Counted from the first letter of the stretch, positions 7,643-17,667 are shown. The stretch: 64,000 nt of DNA from Spartinivicinus ruber (GCF_011009015.1 NZ_CP048878.1:4990354-5054353); one strand, 5' to 3'. Notes: generated by a model not told the origin, from the letters alone. Made by a program: numbers and translations.

Positions 7643-9295
7643 TTAGTTAATCTCAACAAATACAGCACTGACTGCTCCCCAGTTATTATCTGCATCCTGT
7701 GCAGTGACATAGACTGTATGCCTCCCTTTTGCCCAGCCTGTTGTATCAACAGTCGCTTTAATATTTTCAACAGCTTGATCAAATACACCATCTGCCGCTT
7801 CAAACCAGCCACTGGGTGTGTTTGCCTTCCAAGGTGGTTGATCGATAAAATAGACTGCTTTTTGAATGAGTTGGGTCGGCTCAGTGCCCCGGGTATTATT
7901 AAAACGCCGGTCATTAGCTATGGCTGTTAATTCAACACTATTTTTTATTTCCCGGTTAAACACCGCTTGTTTTAGCTGTTTTAACTCGACGATATCTGGA
8001 CCTGCTGGCGTTTTATAAGGTGTTCTTACTACTTTTGCTGCATACATCAGTGCAGGTAAATTGGTTGGTAAAATTTTCGTTTGATAATAATCACAAGACT
8101 CAAAAAATGCCTTCCCTAATTCAAAAGTGATTGCTGCTATACCCAGCTCACCATAGCTGGCTCCATCACTAGTGCCATCTGTTTCATATAATTCAACAGA
8201 ACGATAAGGGGTATGGTCATTAAAATAGGCAAACTTACGCCCCAAAGTTTGTAATGCCTGATGGTTTGGCGCGTTGCTACCTTTCGTCCCCCATGGCCAA
8301 AGAATTAACTTACCGTGACTATGAATGTCCAAGTGAATACCACTAGTGTCTTCTGGTGCAGGATCATCACGATTGGGTCCTCTCCGATCGGGAAACACGT
8401 CCTTTAAATAAGCTTCAAGGGCTTGAACTTCTGGCTCGGAGCCAGCTGCTGCGCCACGATAGGTATCACTACAAACACTGCCACTAGAGCCTCCACTGGT
8501 ACTATGCCAGGCATAACTAAAATTACGGTTAAGATCGATTCCTGTTCGACTTGAACTCCAAGAGCATTTCGCATCCAGGTTAACATTCTTACGCCATAAA
8601 ATACCTTGCTCAGCCTTTTTTCTACCATCGGGATTTGCTTGCAACAAAATGTGTACTTCATGATTATCCAAAACCCAGGTGGCATCAGCTTGTTTTCCAT
8701 AGTCAGCGAGCAACCGTTTGGCAAAAGTTAGGGTTAATCCTGCTGTTGCGTATTCCCTAGCATGAATTGCACTGTTCATTACTAACTTAGGCTTAAATTC
8801 AAGATCATGGGTACGATTAGTCAGCTTAATCACTAGTAAATCATACCCTCCTTGATTATTACTTTTTCCCCAAGAGTCACCTATATCCACCAACTGAACC
8901 AAGTCTGGATACTCAGCTTGTAAAGCTTGTGCTTGCTGGAAAGTTTCTTCAACCGTGGGATAACAAGCATAACCGGGAATACCACTGACATTTTCAGCAA
9001 GATCCCGCCTACTCCTTAACCGCTGTTGATAGCTGGGATATGACTCTAATCGAAAACCTGATGCAATGAGCTTTTTTTGTTCTTGTTGGGTAGCAACAAT
9101 AGTGAGATAACCCGTTTGATAATCCGACTCTAAAGTATCAAACTGCATTACCGCTTGATGGGCTTTAGTCAAAGAGGGAAAGTAGGCTTTAACTGTCTGC
9201 TTATGCTGGTCAACAAATATATTACTCGTATGGGCCAAGCTACTGGCAACACCTGTTAACATCAATCCGGCCAGTCCCCATGAATATAGTTTCAT
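7643..9295 (-). CDS. Secreted zinc carboxypeptidase, peptidase family M14
   Basis: A 550-residue precursor with signal peptide (GLAGLMLTGVASSLAHT), a propeptide-like region to about residue 110, and the M14 catalytic domain at about 115-425. Zinc and catalytic motifs are visible: HARE in NSAIHAREYATAG, the second His in LDIHSHGK and the catalytic Glu in ITFELGKAF. The domain also keeps NPDGR and DLNRNF. About 120 residues follow, with a beta-rich end (GRHTVYVTAQDADNNW) like the C-terminal modules of other exported M14 enzymes. It would trim C-terminal residues from peptides outside the cytoplasm. AGGAAA lies 6 bases before the ATG. Confidence 0.9.
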   Translation of the reverse strand: MKLYSWGLAGLMLTGVASSLAHTSNIFVDQHKQTVKAYFPSLTKAHQAVMQFDTLESDYQTGYLTIVATQQEQKKLIASGFRLESYPSYQQRLRSRRDLAENVSGIPGYACYPTVEETFQQAQALQAEYPDLVQLVDIGDSWGKSNNQGGYDLLVIKLTNRTHDLEFKPKLVMNSAIHAREYATAGLTLTFAKRLLADYGKQADATWVLDNHEVHILLQANPDGRKKAEQGILWRKNVNLDAKCSWSSSRTGIDLNRNFSYAWHSTSGGSSGSVCSDTYRGAAAGSEPEVQALEAYLKDVFPDRRGPNRDDPAPEDTSGIHLDIHSHGKLILWPWGTKGSNAPNHQALQTLGRKFAYFNDHTPYRSVELYETDGTSDGASYGELGIAAITFELGKAFFESCDYYQTKILPTNLPALMYAAKVVRTPYKTPAGPDIVELKQLKQAVFNREIKNSVELTAIANDRRFNNTRGTEPTQLIQKAVYFIDQPPWKANTPSGWFEAADGVFDQAVENIKATVDTTGWAKGRHTVYVTAQDADNNWGAVSAVFVEIN

Positions 9296-9547
9296 TGTTA
9301 TTTCCTTGTCCTTTTTCTTTAATCCATTTTATTTCGATTATATATAGTTGGTTATTAACACACCCTATAAATAAGTAACGCTACTAGAGTAACCTGCCCA
9401 TTCACTGCGAGCAATAGCTTGTTTTCACTGCCTCTACTGTAACCTACTCTATTGTTGCTGTTCTTTTTAGCTCACTGTTCTTTCTAGAATTTTGTACTAA
9501 TCTGTTTTAAAGCGATGTAACTTGATATTTACTCAAAGGTAGTAAAG

Positions 9548-10330
9548 ATGACATACACCAAAAAAATAACCAGCTACTTTATTTTAGGACTGGTTGCAAC
9601 CGCTTACTCTTTAACAGCACTTTCTGATAAAAAGGTAGTTATATCGACTGGTGAGTACAGTCCATGGGTATCTGAGAAGCTTAACAATATGGGTTATGTA
9701 AGCCATATCATTACCGCCGCGTTTGAACAAGAAGGTTATACCGTTGAATATAAATTTTTACCTTGGAAGCGCGCATATGAATCAGCTAAAAAAGGGGATT
9801 TTGACGCTACCTCATTTTGGTTTAGATCAGCTGATCGAGAAAAAGACTTTCATTATAGTAGCCCTGTAATGACAGAAAAAACTGTATTTTTTCATTTAAA
9901 ATCTACCCCTCTAAAAGACTGGAGTAAGGTTGCAGACTTAAAAGGAAAAACGATTGGCGCTACAACTGGTTTTACTTATACCAAAGAATTTTGGGAAGCA
10001 GGTAAAGCAGGTACAATAAAAATAAGTACCGCATCAAGTGATGAAAAGAACTTTAAAAAACTACTTACCAATAGAATAGACATTTTTCCAATGGGAACCG
10101 TTGCTGGATTTGATCTGCTGTCCAACCAATTCGACCAAACTTCGGTCCACCTTATCGCTTTCCACCCTAAACCATTAGTCGAGGCCACAGGGCATTTACT
10201 ATTCTCTAAAAATAAAGAAGGAAGTGAAGGATTGCTAAAAGTATTCAATGCCGGGCTAAAAAAAATCACCGATAAAGGGCTACCTGAAAAATGGCGGGAA
10301 GACTTAATGGCTGGAAAATATAAAAAGTAA
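9548..10330 (+). CDS. Periplasmic solute-binding protein, family 3, orphan
   Basis: A 260-residue protein with a signal peptide (YFILGLVATAYSLTALS) and a family-3 binding fold. GEYSPWVSEKLNNMG near the mature start, FLPWKRAYESAKKGDFDATSF and LKGKTIGATTGFTYTK are typical of a branch common in marine gammaproteobacteria. It resembles the broken copy at 17668-18430 (shared YPWKRA/LPWKRA block), so the two are probably paralogues. There is no transporter partner nearby. AAAGGT 7 bases upstream supports the ATG. A strong terminator follows at once, so it is probably monocistronic. Confidence 0.85.
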   Translation: MTYTKKITSYFILGLVATAYSLTALSDKKVVISTGEYSPWVSEKLNNMGYVSHIITAAFEQEGYTVEYKFLPWKRAYESAKKGDFDATSFWFRSADREKDFHYSSPVMTEKTVFFHLKSTPLKDWSKVADLKGKTIGATTGFTYTKEFWEAGKAGTIKISTASSDEKNFKKLLTNRIDIFPMGTVAGFDLLSNQFDQTSVHLIAFHPKPLVEATGHLLFSKNKEGSEGLLKVFNAGLKKITDKGLPEKWREDLMAGKYKK

Positions 10331-10350
10331 AAAAATCTACAAAACACTAA

Positions 10351-10386
10351 AAAAGCCACATAACTTTATCATTATGTGGCTTTTTT
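10351..10386. terminator. Strong bidirectional intrinsic terminator
   Basis: An A-tract, then AAGCCACATAA pairing with TTATGTGGCTT across an 8-base loop, then a run of six T. The layout works on both strands and serves the rightward binding-protein gene and the leftward rnb gene. Confidence 0.93.
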
Positions 10387-10404
10387 CTACTCAAAACAAC
10401 GTAG

Positions 10405-12351
10405 CTATTTTGCTAAAGTAAACCGTATACTACGGCGTTTAGTATCGACTTGTCCTAACTGTACATTAACCGCTTGATCTAAAGTAAATCGCTGATCTTC
10501 GCTAGTAAGGGTCTGATATAAAGGATCAAAGCTATATTTTTGCGGAAGTTTGCGAGTATCCACAAACCCTTCTGCCCCATTCCCATCTAACCGGACTGTA
10601 AAGCCAAAACCATTGAGCTGTACCACTTTACCTTGAAACACCTCATCTGTTTTATCTTGTAAAAACTGACAGATTAACCATTGCTCCATTTCATTGGTTG
10701 CCTGACGAATCCGATATTGCTGCTGTTGCAACTGTTCTAGCACTTTGTTAGCCATTGGCTCTACTGAATCATTCAGTAATAATGCCTTAATCAAGCGGTG
10801 CATTAATAAATCATTATATTTACGAATCGGAGAAGTGAATGTAGTGTAAACGTCAAACCCCATTCCTGCATGAGGTAGTGGCTCATTACTAAATAAACTG
10901 CGCTCAAGCTGTCGGCTAAGAATAGACTTGACTGGTACTTCAGTAGCATGATTGTTCAGTGTCAATAATACTTGACGATACCCCATTGGGCCAGCTAGTT
11001 GAGTACAATCAAACTTAGGTAGTTGCTGCTCAAGCAATTTTGCCACATCATCCTGCCGTTCTTTCCGAATGCCTGCATTAGTAATATAAATACCTGAGTT
11101 AGCAGCCTTTTCTTTAATAAACTGCGCAGCACTCCGGTTGGCAGCGACCATGCACTCTTCAACTAATTTATGGGCAGACAGTCGCTGCTGTTTTTCTATG
11201 CTTGCTATTTTTTGCTGCTCATTCAGCACCAAATGATAGTCAGGCTTATTTTCAAAACTAACGGCATGCTTTTCACGATACTGACTTAATGCTTGCTGAA
11301 CTGCATAAAGTGAGTCAATTGTGCTAACTAATTGCTCATTGTCTTCGCCCAGAGCCATTTTATTTCCCTGGTCAATATATTCGCTCACTGATTCATAGCT
11401 CAGTTTTGCTTTAGAGCAAATCACAGCCTGAAAAAACTGATAACTAGCGATTACCCCATTAGCTGTTAGCTGCATTTCACACACCAAAGCTAACCGCTCC
11501 TGATTGGCAACTAACGAACAACGATCATTCGATAACACTTCAGGCAACATTGTTAGCGTACAGCTTGGTAAATAAACAGACATGCCACGTTCACTAGCAG
11601 CCAGATCAATTGGTGTACCAGGCTCCACCCAACTGGCTGGATCAGCAATCGCAATTAATACTCGCCAACCTTCCTGACTAGCTTCTGCAAATAGCGCATC
11701 ATCCATATCTTGAGTAGTGGCAGAGTCGATTGTAACAAAAGGAACAGTGGTTAAATCCCGATGCTGCTCAGTTACTTTATCACGCGTACTAGTCGCTAAA
11801 ATCTGCTCAACCTGCTGTTGCACAGCCTCTGGCCATGTATCTTGCAATTGGTATTTATTAATAACATAACTGGCTTCAATACCAGCTTTTTTATCACTAC
11901 CAATCACGTTTAACACTTCTGCCTGTGGCTTGCCGTCTTTAATTGGATGCTGGGTCAATCGACAGCGAACATAATCACCGGCTTGTGCTTTACCACGTTG
12001 TTTAGGTGGAATGAAAATCCAACGATTCATTCGCCCGTAGTCTGGATCAACAAAAACCGCCTTCCCCTTTACAACGATCTTACCGGTGAATTCCTTAAAA
12101 TCGCTTCGAACCAACTCTTCTACTTCTGCAGTAAGCTGGTTACCTTTGCCCGTCAAAGTAACTTTCACCTGATCATGCGGGAGCACTTTTTGCGATTCTT
12201 CAGCGGGCAATAAGGCTTGCCTTCCATCATCCAATAGAATGGTAGCTGTCTTAAGCGGGGAGTCTTTTACTTTGCCTTGAAACAGTTTTTTTTGAGCCTT
12301 GAGCTGTTGTTTTAATTGTTTAAGCTGGGCTAATGAATCATTACTTAACAT
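10405..12351 (-). CDS. rnb: Exoribonuclease II (RNase II)
   Basis: A 648-residue protein, close to E. coli RNase II in length (644). It has N-terminal cold-shock/OB RNA-binding domains (to about 190), the RNB catalytic domain (about 200-540) and a C-terminal S1 domain (VFQGKVVQLNGFGFTVRL). Four catalytic aspartates are seen in IDSATTQDMDDALF (Asp209, 215, 217, 218), matching the magnesium-binding set. It processively degrades single-stranded RNA 3' to 5' in the cytoplasm. The N-terminal start with AQLKQ repeats recalls E. coli. No strong ribosome binding site precedes the ATG. RNase R is longer with extra basic tails, which this lacks. Confidence 0.93.
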   Translation of the reverse strand: MLSNDSLAQLKQLKQQLKAQKKLFQGKVKDSPLKTATILLDDGRQALLPAEESQKVLPHDQVKVTLTGKGNQLTAEVEELVRSDFKEFTGKIVVKGKAVFVDPDYGRMNRWIFIPPKQRGKAQAGDYVRCRLTQHPIKDGKPQAEVLNVIGSDKKAGIEASYVINKYQLQDTWPEAVQQQVEQILATSTRDKVTEQHRDLTTVPFVTIDSATTQDMDDALFAEASQEGWRVLIAIADPASWVEPGTPIDLAASERGMSVYLPSCTLTMLPEVLSNDRCSLVANQERLALVCEMQLTANGVIASYQFFQAVICSKAKLSYESVSEYIDQGNKMALGEDNEQLVSTIDSLYAVQQALSQYREKHAVSFENKPDYHLVLNEQQKIASIEKQQRLSAHKLVEECMVAANRSAAQFIKEKAANSGIYITNAGIRKERQDDVAKLLEQQLPKFDCTQLAGPMGYRQVLLTLNNHATEVPVKSILSRQLERSLFSNEPLPHAGMGFDVYTTFTSPIRKYNDLLMHRLIKALLLNDSVEPMANKVLEQLQQQQYRIRQATNEMEQWLICQFLQDKTDEVFQGKVVQLNGFGFTVRLDGNGAEGFVDTRKLPQKYSFDPLYQTLTSEDQRFTLDQAVNVQLGQVDTKRRSIRFTLAK

Positions 12352-12461
12352 GAGTTAAAGGACTTCTGCGTATCGGTTCGTTCAACTAAATAGCCAGTAA
12401 AGGCCAGGAATCCGGCCATTCTACTGAATCCCCATTGGTTAATAAACTGGCAGCTTTGAAA

Positions 12462-13457
12462 TCAATTGAACGAATGAGTAAATTTGCCCATTAAAACCCG
12501 CTGAGCTTGTTCTAGTCGCTTGTTTCCAGCAATGATCTGATACTCAATATTAAGTTGAGTTAATAATGCTTCACATAGCTGAAAAAACTTTTCACGTTCT
12601 GCCTGAGTAGGCTGACAACGCTGTGAATCAAACTGCCAAGGCAGGTCAGGAGATACCAGTAGTACCAAGTCGTAGTGATGTTGTTGAACAAGTTTCACTA
12701 GCCATTCTGGAGCCTGACCAAATAGCACCTCGCTCCAGATTTGAATGGACATTATCCCCGTATCAAGTAAAAAGCTATCTGCTTGATTAACAATGGTTTG
12801 TTCAATGGCCAACTGCACCTTAGCTATTAGGCCAATATCCTCATAACAGCCAACATTTCCTCGATGCTCTAACCATAGCCTTGCATATTCATTAACGAGT
12901 GGCAATTTGAGCGTTTGTGCCAACCCACCAGCCAAGGTTGATTTACCCGCAGACTCTGGGCCTATGATAGCCACTTTACTACCTATTAATTGATCGTCGT
13001 TCTCTATCGCTCTACTTGTTGTTTGATAACTGGGCTGTACTGATTTTTTTTGTTCAGTATATGCCTGCAACAGTTCAGGATAAGATAAGGCGAGCTCAAC
13101 AGGCAAAGGCACCATCCCCAGGCCACTCGCTAACAGCCAATCGGTTTCCTTAAACACTAGAAAGAATTGTTTTGATCTAGGACTACCTTCTTCAGTTTCT
13201 ATCACAACGGAAACCTGACTGGCAGATGTTGCTAGGTGAACATAAGTAAAGGGATATTGCTGGTTAACTCGTTTAAGTTCAGTATTACTCGCTACTACAA
13301 CATGAACCTGATCAGCAAAGTGATAGGCAAAATAAAACAGATAATCGCAGTAGGGTTTATGCTTTGGAAAAGGCCCTACCAACCAGCAATGCCCTACCTT
13401 TCCAGCAGCTAATATGCTGCTATCAAGCTCAATCTTCTTGCTGCTTATGTTACTCAT
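12462..13457 (-). CDS. NadR-like protein: ribosylnicotinamide-kinase-type P-loop domain with degenerate nucleotidyltransferase half
   Basis: A 331-residue protein. The C-terminal half (about 165-325) matches the NadR kinase domain: Walker A GPESAGKST, the NEYAR motif and FLLDTG as Walker B. The N-terminal half (about 15-140) aligns in pattern with the NadR NMN adenylyltransferase domain. However, the GxFxPxHxGH motif reads GPFPKHKPYC, so the second catalytic His is gone, and no ISxxxxR motif is seen. My reading is that kinase activity (phosphorylating nicotinamide riboside) may persist while the adenylyltransferase is dead. The DNA-binding N-terminus of enteric NadR is absent. It lies upstream of rnb on the same strand. 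Confidence 0.7.
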   Translation of the reverse strand: MSNISSKKIELDSSILAAGKVGHCWLVGPFPKHKPYCDYLFYFAYHFADQVHVVVASNTELKRVNQQYPFTYVHLATSASQVSVVIETEEGSPRSKQFFLVFKETDWLLASGLGMVPLPVELALSYPELLQAYTEQKKSVQPSYQTTSRAIENDDQLIGSKVAIIGPESAGKSTLAGGLAQTLKLPLVNEYARLWLEHRGNVGCYEDIGLIAKVQLAIEQTIVNQADSFLLDTGIMSIQIWSEVLFGQAPEWLVKLVQQHHYDLVLLVSPDLPWQFDSQRCQPTQAEREKFFQLCEALLTQLNIEYQIIAGNKRLEQAQRVLMGKFTHSFN

Positions 13458-13624
13458 GAATAACTTCGTGCTTTACCCTGACCAATGCTTCACAGGAAAA
13501 GAGTTAACCCGAATACTTCATTCACTGTCAAAGAGTTTAATGCTACATGGGTAAAGCTGGGCAAGAGGTTGGTGAAATACTCAGATTAAGCGACAGGGAA
13601 ATACGGTAGATGTATATACTTATT

Positions 13625-13668
13625 AACCAATGGGTTTTATAAGTCTCCACTTAAACCCATTGGTTTTG
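13625..13668. terminator. 13-bp perfect inverted repeat, terminator-like
   Basis: AACCAATGGGTTT (13625-13637) pairs exactly with AAACCCATTGGTT (13653-13665) over a 15-base loop, followed on the plus strand by T residues. It sits just after the leftward L,D-transpeptidase gene. On that strand the hairpin lacks a clean T run. Confidence 0.65.
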
Positions 13669-13703
13669 TATACAGATAATTCTGCGAATTAGAGAGCAGG
13701 CTA

Positions 13704-14855
13704 TTATCGTCTAGCTACCTCTAGAGGCCTTTGATCATGACCATAAATATCGTTTGCAAAGTGAACCTTCCCACCAGTATCAACCCAGGCTGTCATGTAA
13801 GCTAAGTAAACAGGGATTGGCTGTTCAAGTCGTAAAGTCACTGTTTTATTAGTGTCCAGTAACTTATCTAATCGCTGAGGCTGCCAGCCACGATTAAGTT
13901 GGAGTAGGCTTTCTGCTAATTGTCTTGGCTTTTCTACCCTCACACAACCAGAGCTTAATGCTCGGTTATTTTTTCGGAATAAATGAGGCTGAGATGTGTC
14001 ATGCAAATAAACAGAGTGTTTATTTGGGAAGTCAAATTTAAACCGTCCTAGCGCATTACCTGGTCCAGGTAATTGTTTTAATCGGTAGGGAAAACTTTTA
14101 TACGACACTTTCCGCCAAGGATTACCAGACTCAACTAATGAATAAGGTGGCACCATCTGAGCATTTTGTCCCCACCCTCTTAATACAAGGAAGTTATGAT
14201 TTTGCAAATAGTCCGGCTGCCGTCTTAACTTTGGTAAAATATCTTTAACTGCTATTTTTTTAGGCACATTCCAAGGAGGGTTAACCACAATAGAGCGAAT
14301 CGTGTCGGCCCAGATAGGAGTCTTGCGGGCTTTTTTCCCAACAATCACTTTCATTGTTAACCTGGTTGCATTATCTTCCACTAATTTTAAGCTGTAGTCA
14401 GCAATATTCACCAGAACATAACGATCACCCATGTTTTCTGGTAATTGATCTAAACGTGAAAGATTTTTAGCAATAATAGCGGCTTTTTCTCCTGGATGCT
14501 GAGCCAAAGCTTGATAGCTTTTATAATCCAATATTCCATTTACAGGTAATTTATGCCGGTGCTGAAAGCTTTTTAAGCCTTTTTGCAACGAACCACCTGG
14601 CTTGTCAATATCACCTGTTAACAACAGTAGATTATGCAACAATGCAGCCCGTTTAACGGGGTCTTGAGTCAGGACCTGAGAGTAAGTGGGAAGTTGGCTC
14701 CACGCACCAGTTTCTTCCAAGTGTTTATAATGCATCAACGCCTTAGACAAGTGGTGATACTGTTGACTATTCGGCGTATGATTAGACGTTGTGTTGGCAA
14801 CTGCGACAGGGGTTATTATTAACGCTATCACCAGCCTTAGGCAGCGAATTAGCAC
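13704..14855 (-). CDS. L,D-transpeptidase (YkuD domain) with peptidoglycan-binding domain
   Basis: A 383-residue exported protein with a signal peptide (RLVIALIITPVAVAN), a PG-binding-1 repeat at about 75-125 (LQKGLKSFQHRHKLPVNGILD) and a YkuD catalytic domain at about 145-330. The catalytic motif is complete: HDT in VYLHDTSQ and SSGCVRVEKP with the nucleophile Cys. It should form 3-3 cross-links or attach proteins to peptidoglycan in the periplasm. It resembles the LdtD/YcbB group but is much shorter than E. coli LdtD (615 residues), lacking most of the N-terminal region. The start is GTG, with AGGA 6 bases upstream. Confidence 0.9.
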   Translation of the reverse strand: MLIRCLRLVIALIITPVAVANTTSNHTPNSQQYHHLSKALMHYKHLEETGAWSQLPTYSQVLTQDPVKRAALLHNLLLLTGDIDKPGGSLQKGLKSFQHRHKLPVNGILDYKSYQALAQHPGEKAAIIAKNLSRLDQLPENMGDRYVLVNIADYSLKLVEDNATRLTMKVIVGKKARKTPIWADTIRSIVVNPPWNVPKKIAVKDILPKLRRQPDYLQNHNFLVLRGWGQNAQMVPPYSLVESGNPWRKVSYKSFPYRLKQLPGPGNALGRFKFDFPNKHSVYLHDTSQPHLFRKNNRALSSGCVRVEKPRQLAESLLQLNRGWQPQRLDKLLDTNKTVTLRLEQPIPVYLAYMTAWVDTGGKVHFANDIYGHDQRPLEVARR

Positions 14856-15705
14856 AAACCTTCCTCCATGTATTCGATTGACAAATCATCACTGACAGAA
14901 TTGTCATACGAGGCTTTATTTCGCTACCTAATAGTGGACTACAGCACTCTAATTAAGGCTATTCCCATTACAGTTAAGCCATTTTATCAATTACTGGATT
15001 CAATAAACGTTATACACACCCTGTCCAGCAATATTGATTAGAGTTATGTTATATGTAAGCCAAATTATAGCCGGTAGTAAAAAACCTCGAGTTACAAAAT
15101 CACTCTTAAATTCAGTGATTACCTACATTGTCAGTTATATAAACAAACTACATCTGTTACAAAAAGTACAACCAGCCATTTGCAAAGCTGATATGCAACT
15201 ATATTAAAAATCAATTGGGCACTATTTTTATAGAAATAGTGCTTTTATAGAAACTTCTATTTACAAAAGTCTCTATCCCATAGCATTCACCCTATAATAT
15301 TCTAAACATATGGATATAAGTAACACATAGATTTAAAATAATTATTGAGCCGAGTTTAAATAAAAATTATGAGAATCACTCGACTCTGCCTACGTGAATT
15401 CTATAGTTTTCCTGCCTAGATTTTCTGACAACTACATCACTTGTTGCTTAAGACTTTATAAATATGAGACGCGAGTTATTTAAAAACTTGATTTTTTTCA
15501 CATAATTGCGCTTAGCTGTTGAACTAACACTTTAGTGTTATGTTTGATAGGCAAAATAACCCAGTTACAACCAGACACTAGAGTCATATAGAGTTAATCA
15601 TTCACAGATAGGAAAGTACGGAAGCGAGCAGTACAGAAACATCATATAAATCAACAATGTAGCATAAACACATAACCTCTTTTTAAAGAAGCTCGTTTAA
15701 CTTAT
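14856..15705. other. Long AT-rich intergenic region with orphan hairpin
   Basis: These 850 bases hold no convincing protein gene. Besides the promoter of the L,D-transpeptidase gene near 14856-15000, the only structure I see is a terminator-like hairpin at 15219-15246 (separate entry) that does not follow any annotated gene, and a small palindrome AACACTTTAGTGTT at 15526-15539. Confidence 0.5.
15219..15246 (+). terminator. Orphan terminator-like hairpin (possible sRNA 3' end)
   Basis: GCACTATTT (15219-15227) pairs with AAATAGTGC (15234-15242) over a 6-base loop and is followed by TTTT. No rightward gene ends nearby, so it may end an unannotated small RNA. Confidence 0.45.
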
Positions 15706-16914
15706 TTAAAATAGCTCTGCATCGCCAGGATTTACCGACTCATTCCCGATATTATGACTAAAATGAGACTCCACATTTCTTGCGGCTATGATTTCAGCAA
15801 TTCTATTACTTATTTGTTTGAGATAAGAGATAACATTATAATCTTGAGTAGAATAGTCATCACTAATATCAATGCTTTTCTCTAAATAATTTAACTCCTC
15901 TGTTATTTTTTCGGTAAGTTGCCTGACTATATCTTCAAACTGTAATGCAGTAATTGCTTTATGTGCTTCTTGATAAGTCACTTGACTTACATCAGCTAAT
16001 TCTACAACTAATCTACTGACCTCAACCTCACTGTTACTTAATCCTTCCATCATTTGATCTATGCAACCTTTCGCATTAATCATATTATTCATATCCATTG
16101 AAGCAATATTGCCTACAATTCCTTCCACTTCATTCACTTTTTCTTTAACCGTTTCAACTTGAGATCGAATTAAACAATTAAAATCATTCGACTTAAATGA
16201 TAGTTTTCTTACTTCCTGAGCAACCACCGCAAACCCTTTCCCAGCCTCCCCTGCTCTGGCTGATTCAATTGCTGCATTTAAAGCAAGCAAGCTTGTTTGA
16301 TCAGTAATATTTCTCAATTTAGATAGTTGAGCAAACATTCCATCAAGCTCACTAACCATTTCTTCTATTTTATATACAGCTTGTATACTATGATCACTCA
16401 TATTAACTAGCATGTTTACATAATTTTCAATAATTACCGATGTTTTATTGGAAAACTCTTCAAAGTTTACTGTCCCTTGTGAATCCTCTTCCCTATTTTT
16501 ATCTTTAGAGAAATAAGAAATTATCTCAGAAATCAACTTATTTTGCTTTTTAGCCGAAGAGTCTAAAATTAAAAAGCTACTTTCTAGCTTGGTAACCGCA
16601 TCAGCAGTTATCATACGAATTTTCTCATTATCACCTTTCATTGAAGTCGTTTTGCTATGAACTAGCTCTCTTGCTTTACTTATAAAGCCTTTCACCTCAT
16701 CATAAATAACTCTATCTTTTTCTTCATCTTTCTCGTGTAGTTTATTATTCAATTTAAATGAACTATTTTTAAAAGAATACAACCAAGCAACTAACACGAC
16801 AGACAATAATATTGCAAAAAAAACGCCACTATGCTCAACCACCATAACACTAAGTATTATTGCGATAATATTTAGTGTTACAGCAAACCATGAGTTCTTT
16901 AATATTAATTTCAT
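15706..16914 (-). CDS. Chemoreceptor-like (MCP signalling domain) membrane protein without a sensor domain
   Basis: A 402-residue protein with two closely spaced membrane helices at residues about 8-50 (a short turn VVEHSG between them), hence no periplasmic ligand domain. A coiled-coil linker and an MCP signalling domain follow. The conserved hairpin tip region is visible ([31 protein letters not shown]), the site that contacts CheA/CheW. The region after the tip is short, and the C-terminus has the FEDIVRQL motif found in atypical cytoplasmic MCPs. It would signal an internal or membrane state. No che genes are nearby; a divergent STAS gene is adjacent. This region looks more AT-rich than its neighbours. 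Confidence 0.85.
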   Translation of the reverse strand: MKLILKNSWFAVTLNIIAIILSVMVVEHSGVFFAILLSVVLVAWLYSFKNSSFKLNNKLHEKDEEKDRVIYDEVKGFISKARELVHSKTTSMKGDNEKIRMITADAVTKLESSFLILDSSAKKQNKLISEIISYFSKDKNREEDSQGTVNFEEFSNKTSVIIENYVNMLVNMSDHSIQAVYKIEEMVSELDGMFAQLSKLRNITDQTSLLALNAAIESARAGEAGKGFAVVAQEVRKLSFKSNDFNCLIRSQVETVKEKVNEVEGIVGNIASMDMNNMINAKGCIDQMMEGLSNSEVEVSRLVVELADVSQVTYQEAHKAITALQFEDIVRQLTEKITEELNYLEKSIDISDDYSTQDYNVISYLKQISNRIAEIIAARNVESHFSHNIGNESVNPGDAELF

Positions 16915-17303
16915 AGTAGCTTTTCCTTGCTTGCAACTTATACTTAACCAAGCTAGCTAACTAACAATACAATCAACTAGTCCTTTCTTTCCTAGACATA
17001 TTCAATTGAAGAGTAGAGTATCTATAAGTTTATAGCACAATAACGCTTACTTCTGTTACTATATCATTTAGTTTGACGGACTTTCACAATTATCCCCCCC
17101 TGTAACCACCTAAAAATTTCATTAAAAAATAATTTTTTCATATCACTCAGTAAACTTACAAACGCTAAAAAATTAACTACACTTTTACCCAAAGGCTTAT
17201 CACTTACCTAAACCACCTTATTTCATAGGCTATTCATACACCCAAAAGAAACACTATATTTGCTTCAGCAACAAGTCTAGCTAGAATGAAGGGCAAACTT
17301 TAG
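16915..17303. other. Divergent intergenic region
   Basis: These 389 bases between the MCP-like and STAS genes should contain both promoters. It is AT-rich and has a run of seven C near 17094-17100. I see no gene. Confidence 0.5.
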
Positions 17304-17639
17304 ATGAACGAATATAACCCTCCAAAGCTCAGCACATCAGTCTCTGGTGATAATGTAATAATTAAAATTGGAAAGGAATTCACCTTCCAGCTAGTCCATT
17401 TATTTAGAGAAGTTTATACTGATAAACAGGAAAATAACTACACTTATATTATTGATTTATATGAAACTGAATATATTGACAGCGCTGCTCTTGGCATTCT
17501 CCTTAACATGAAGAAGTACTTAAACTGCAGTAAAAACAAAATAAAACTAATAAACTGTAACAACTATATAATAAAGCTATTTTCTTTATCTAAGTTTGAT
17601 GAGGCTTTCATGGTACAGCCCAAAAAAGCTGTTCACTAA
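17304..17639 (+). CDS. Stand-alone STAS-domain protein (anti-sigma factor antagonist type)
   Basis: A 111-residue single-domain protein. The STAS pattern is clear: N-terminal beta strands (DNVIIKIGKEFTF), then YIIDLYETEYIDSAALGILL, in which the Ser after Asp is the site that partner kinases phosphorylate in SpoIIAA-like proteins, and a later strand (KIKLINCNN). It should act by binding a partner depending on phosphorylation. No kinase or phosphatase partner is adjacent; the divergent neighbour is the MCP-like gene, so a link to chemosensory signalling is possible but inferred. Its codon use is AT-rich, like the MCP-like gene. Confidence 0.85.
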   Translation: MNEYNPPKLSTSVSGDNVIIKIGKEFTFQLVHLFREVYTDKQENNYTYIIDLYETEYIDSAALGILLNMKKYLNCSKNKIKLINCNNYIIKLFSLSKFDEAFMVQPKKAVH

Positions 17640-17667
17640 TAATACTCAACTAACAAAGATAAACACT

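Noticed and set aside
8404-8724. A 106-codon leftward frame inside the M14 carboxypeptidase gene
   Set aside because: Same strand but a different frame within a complete, recognisable enzyme gene.
15526-15539. Palindrome AACACTTTAGTGTT as a terminator
   Set aside because: The stem is short, the T tract is weak, and no gene ends there.
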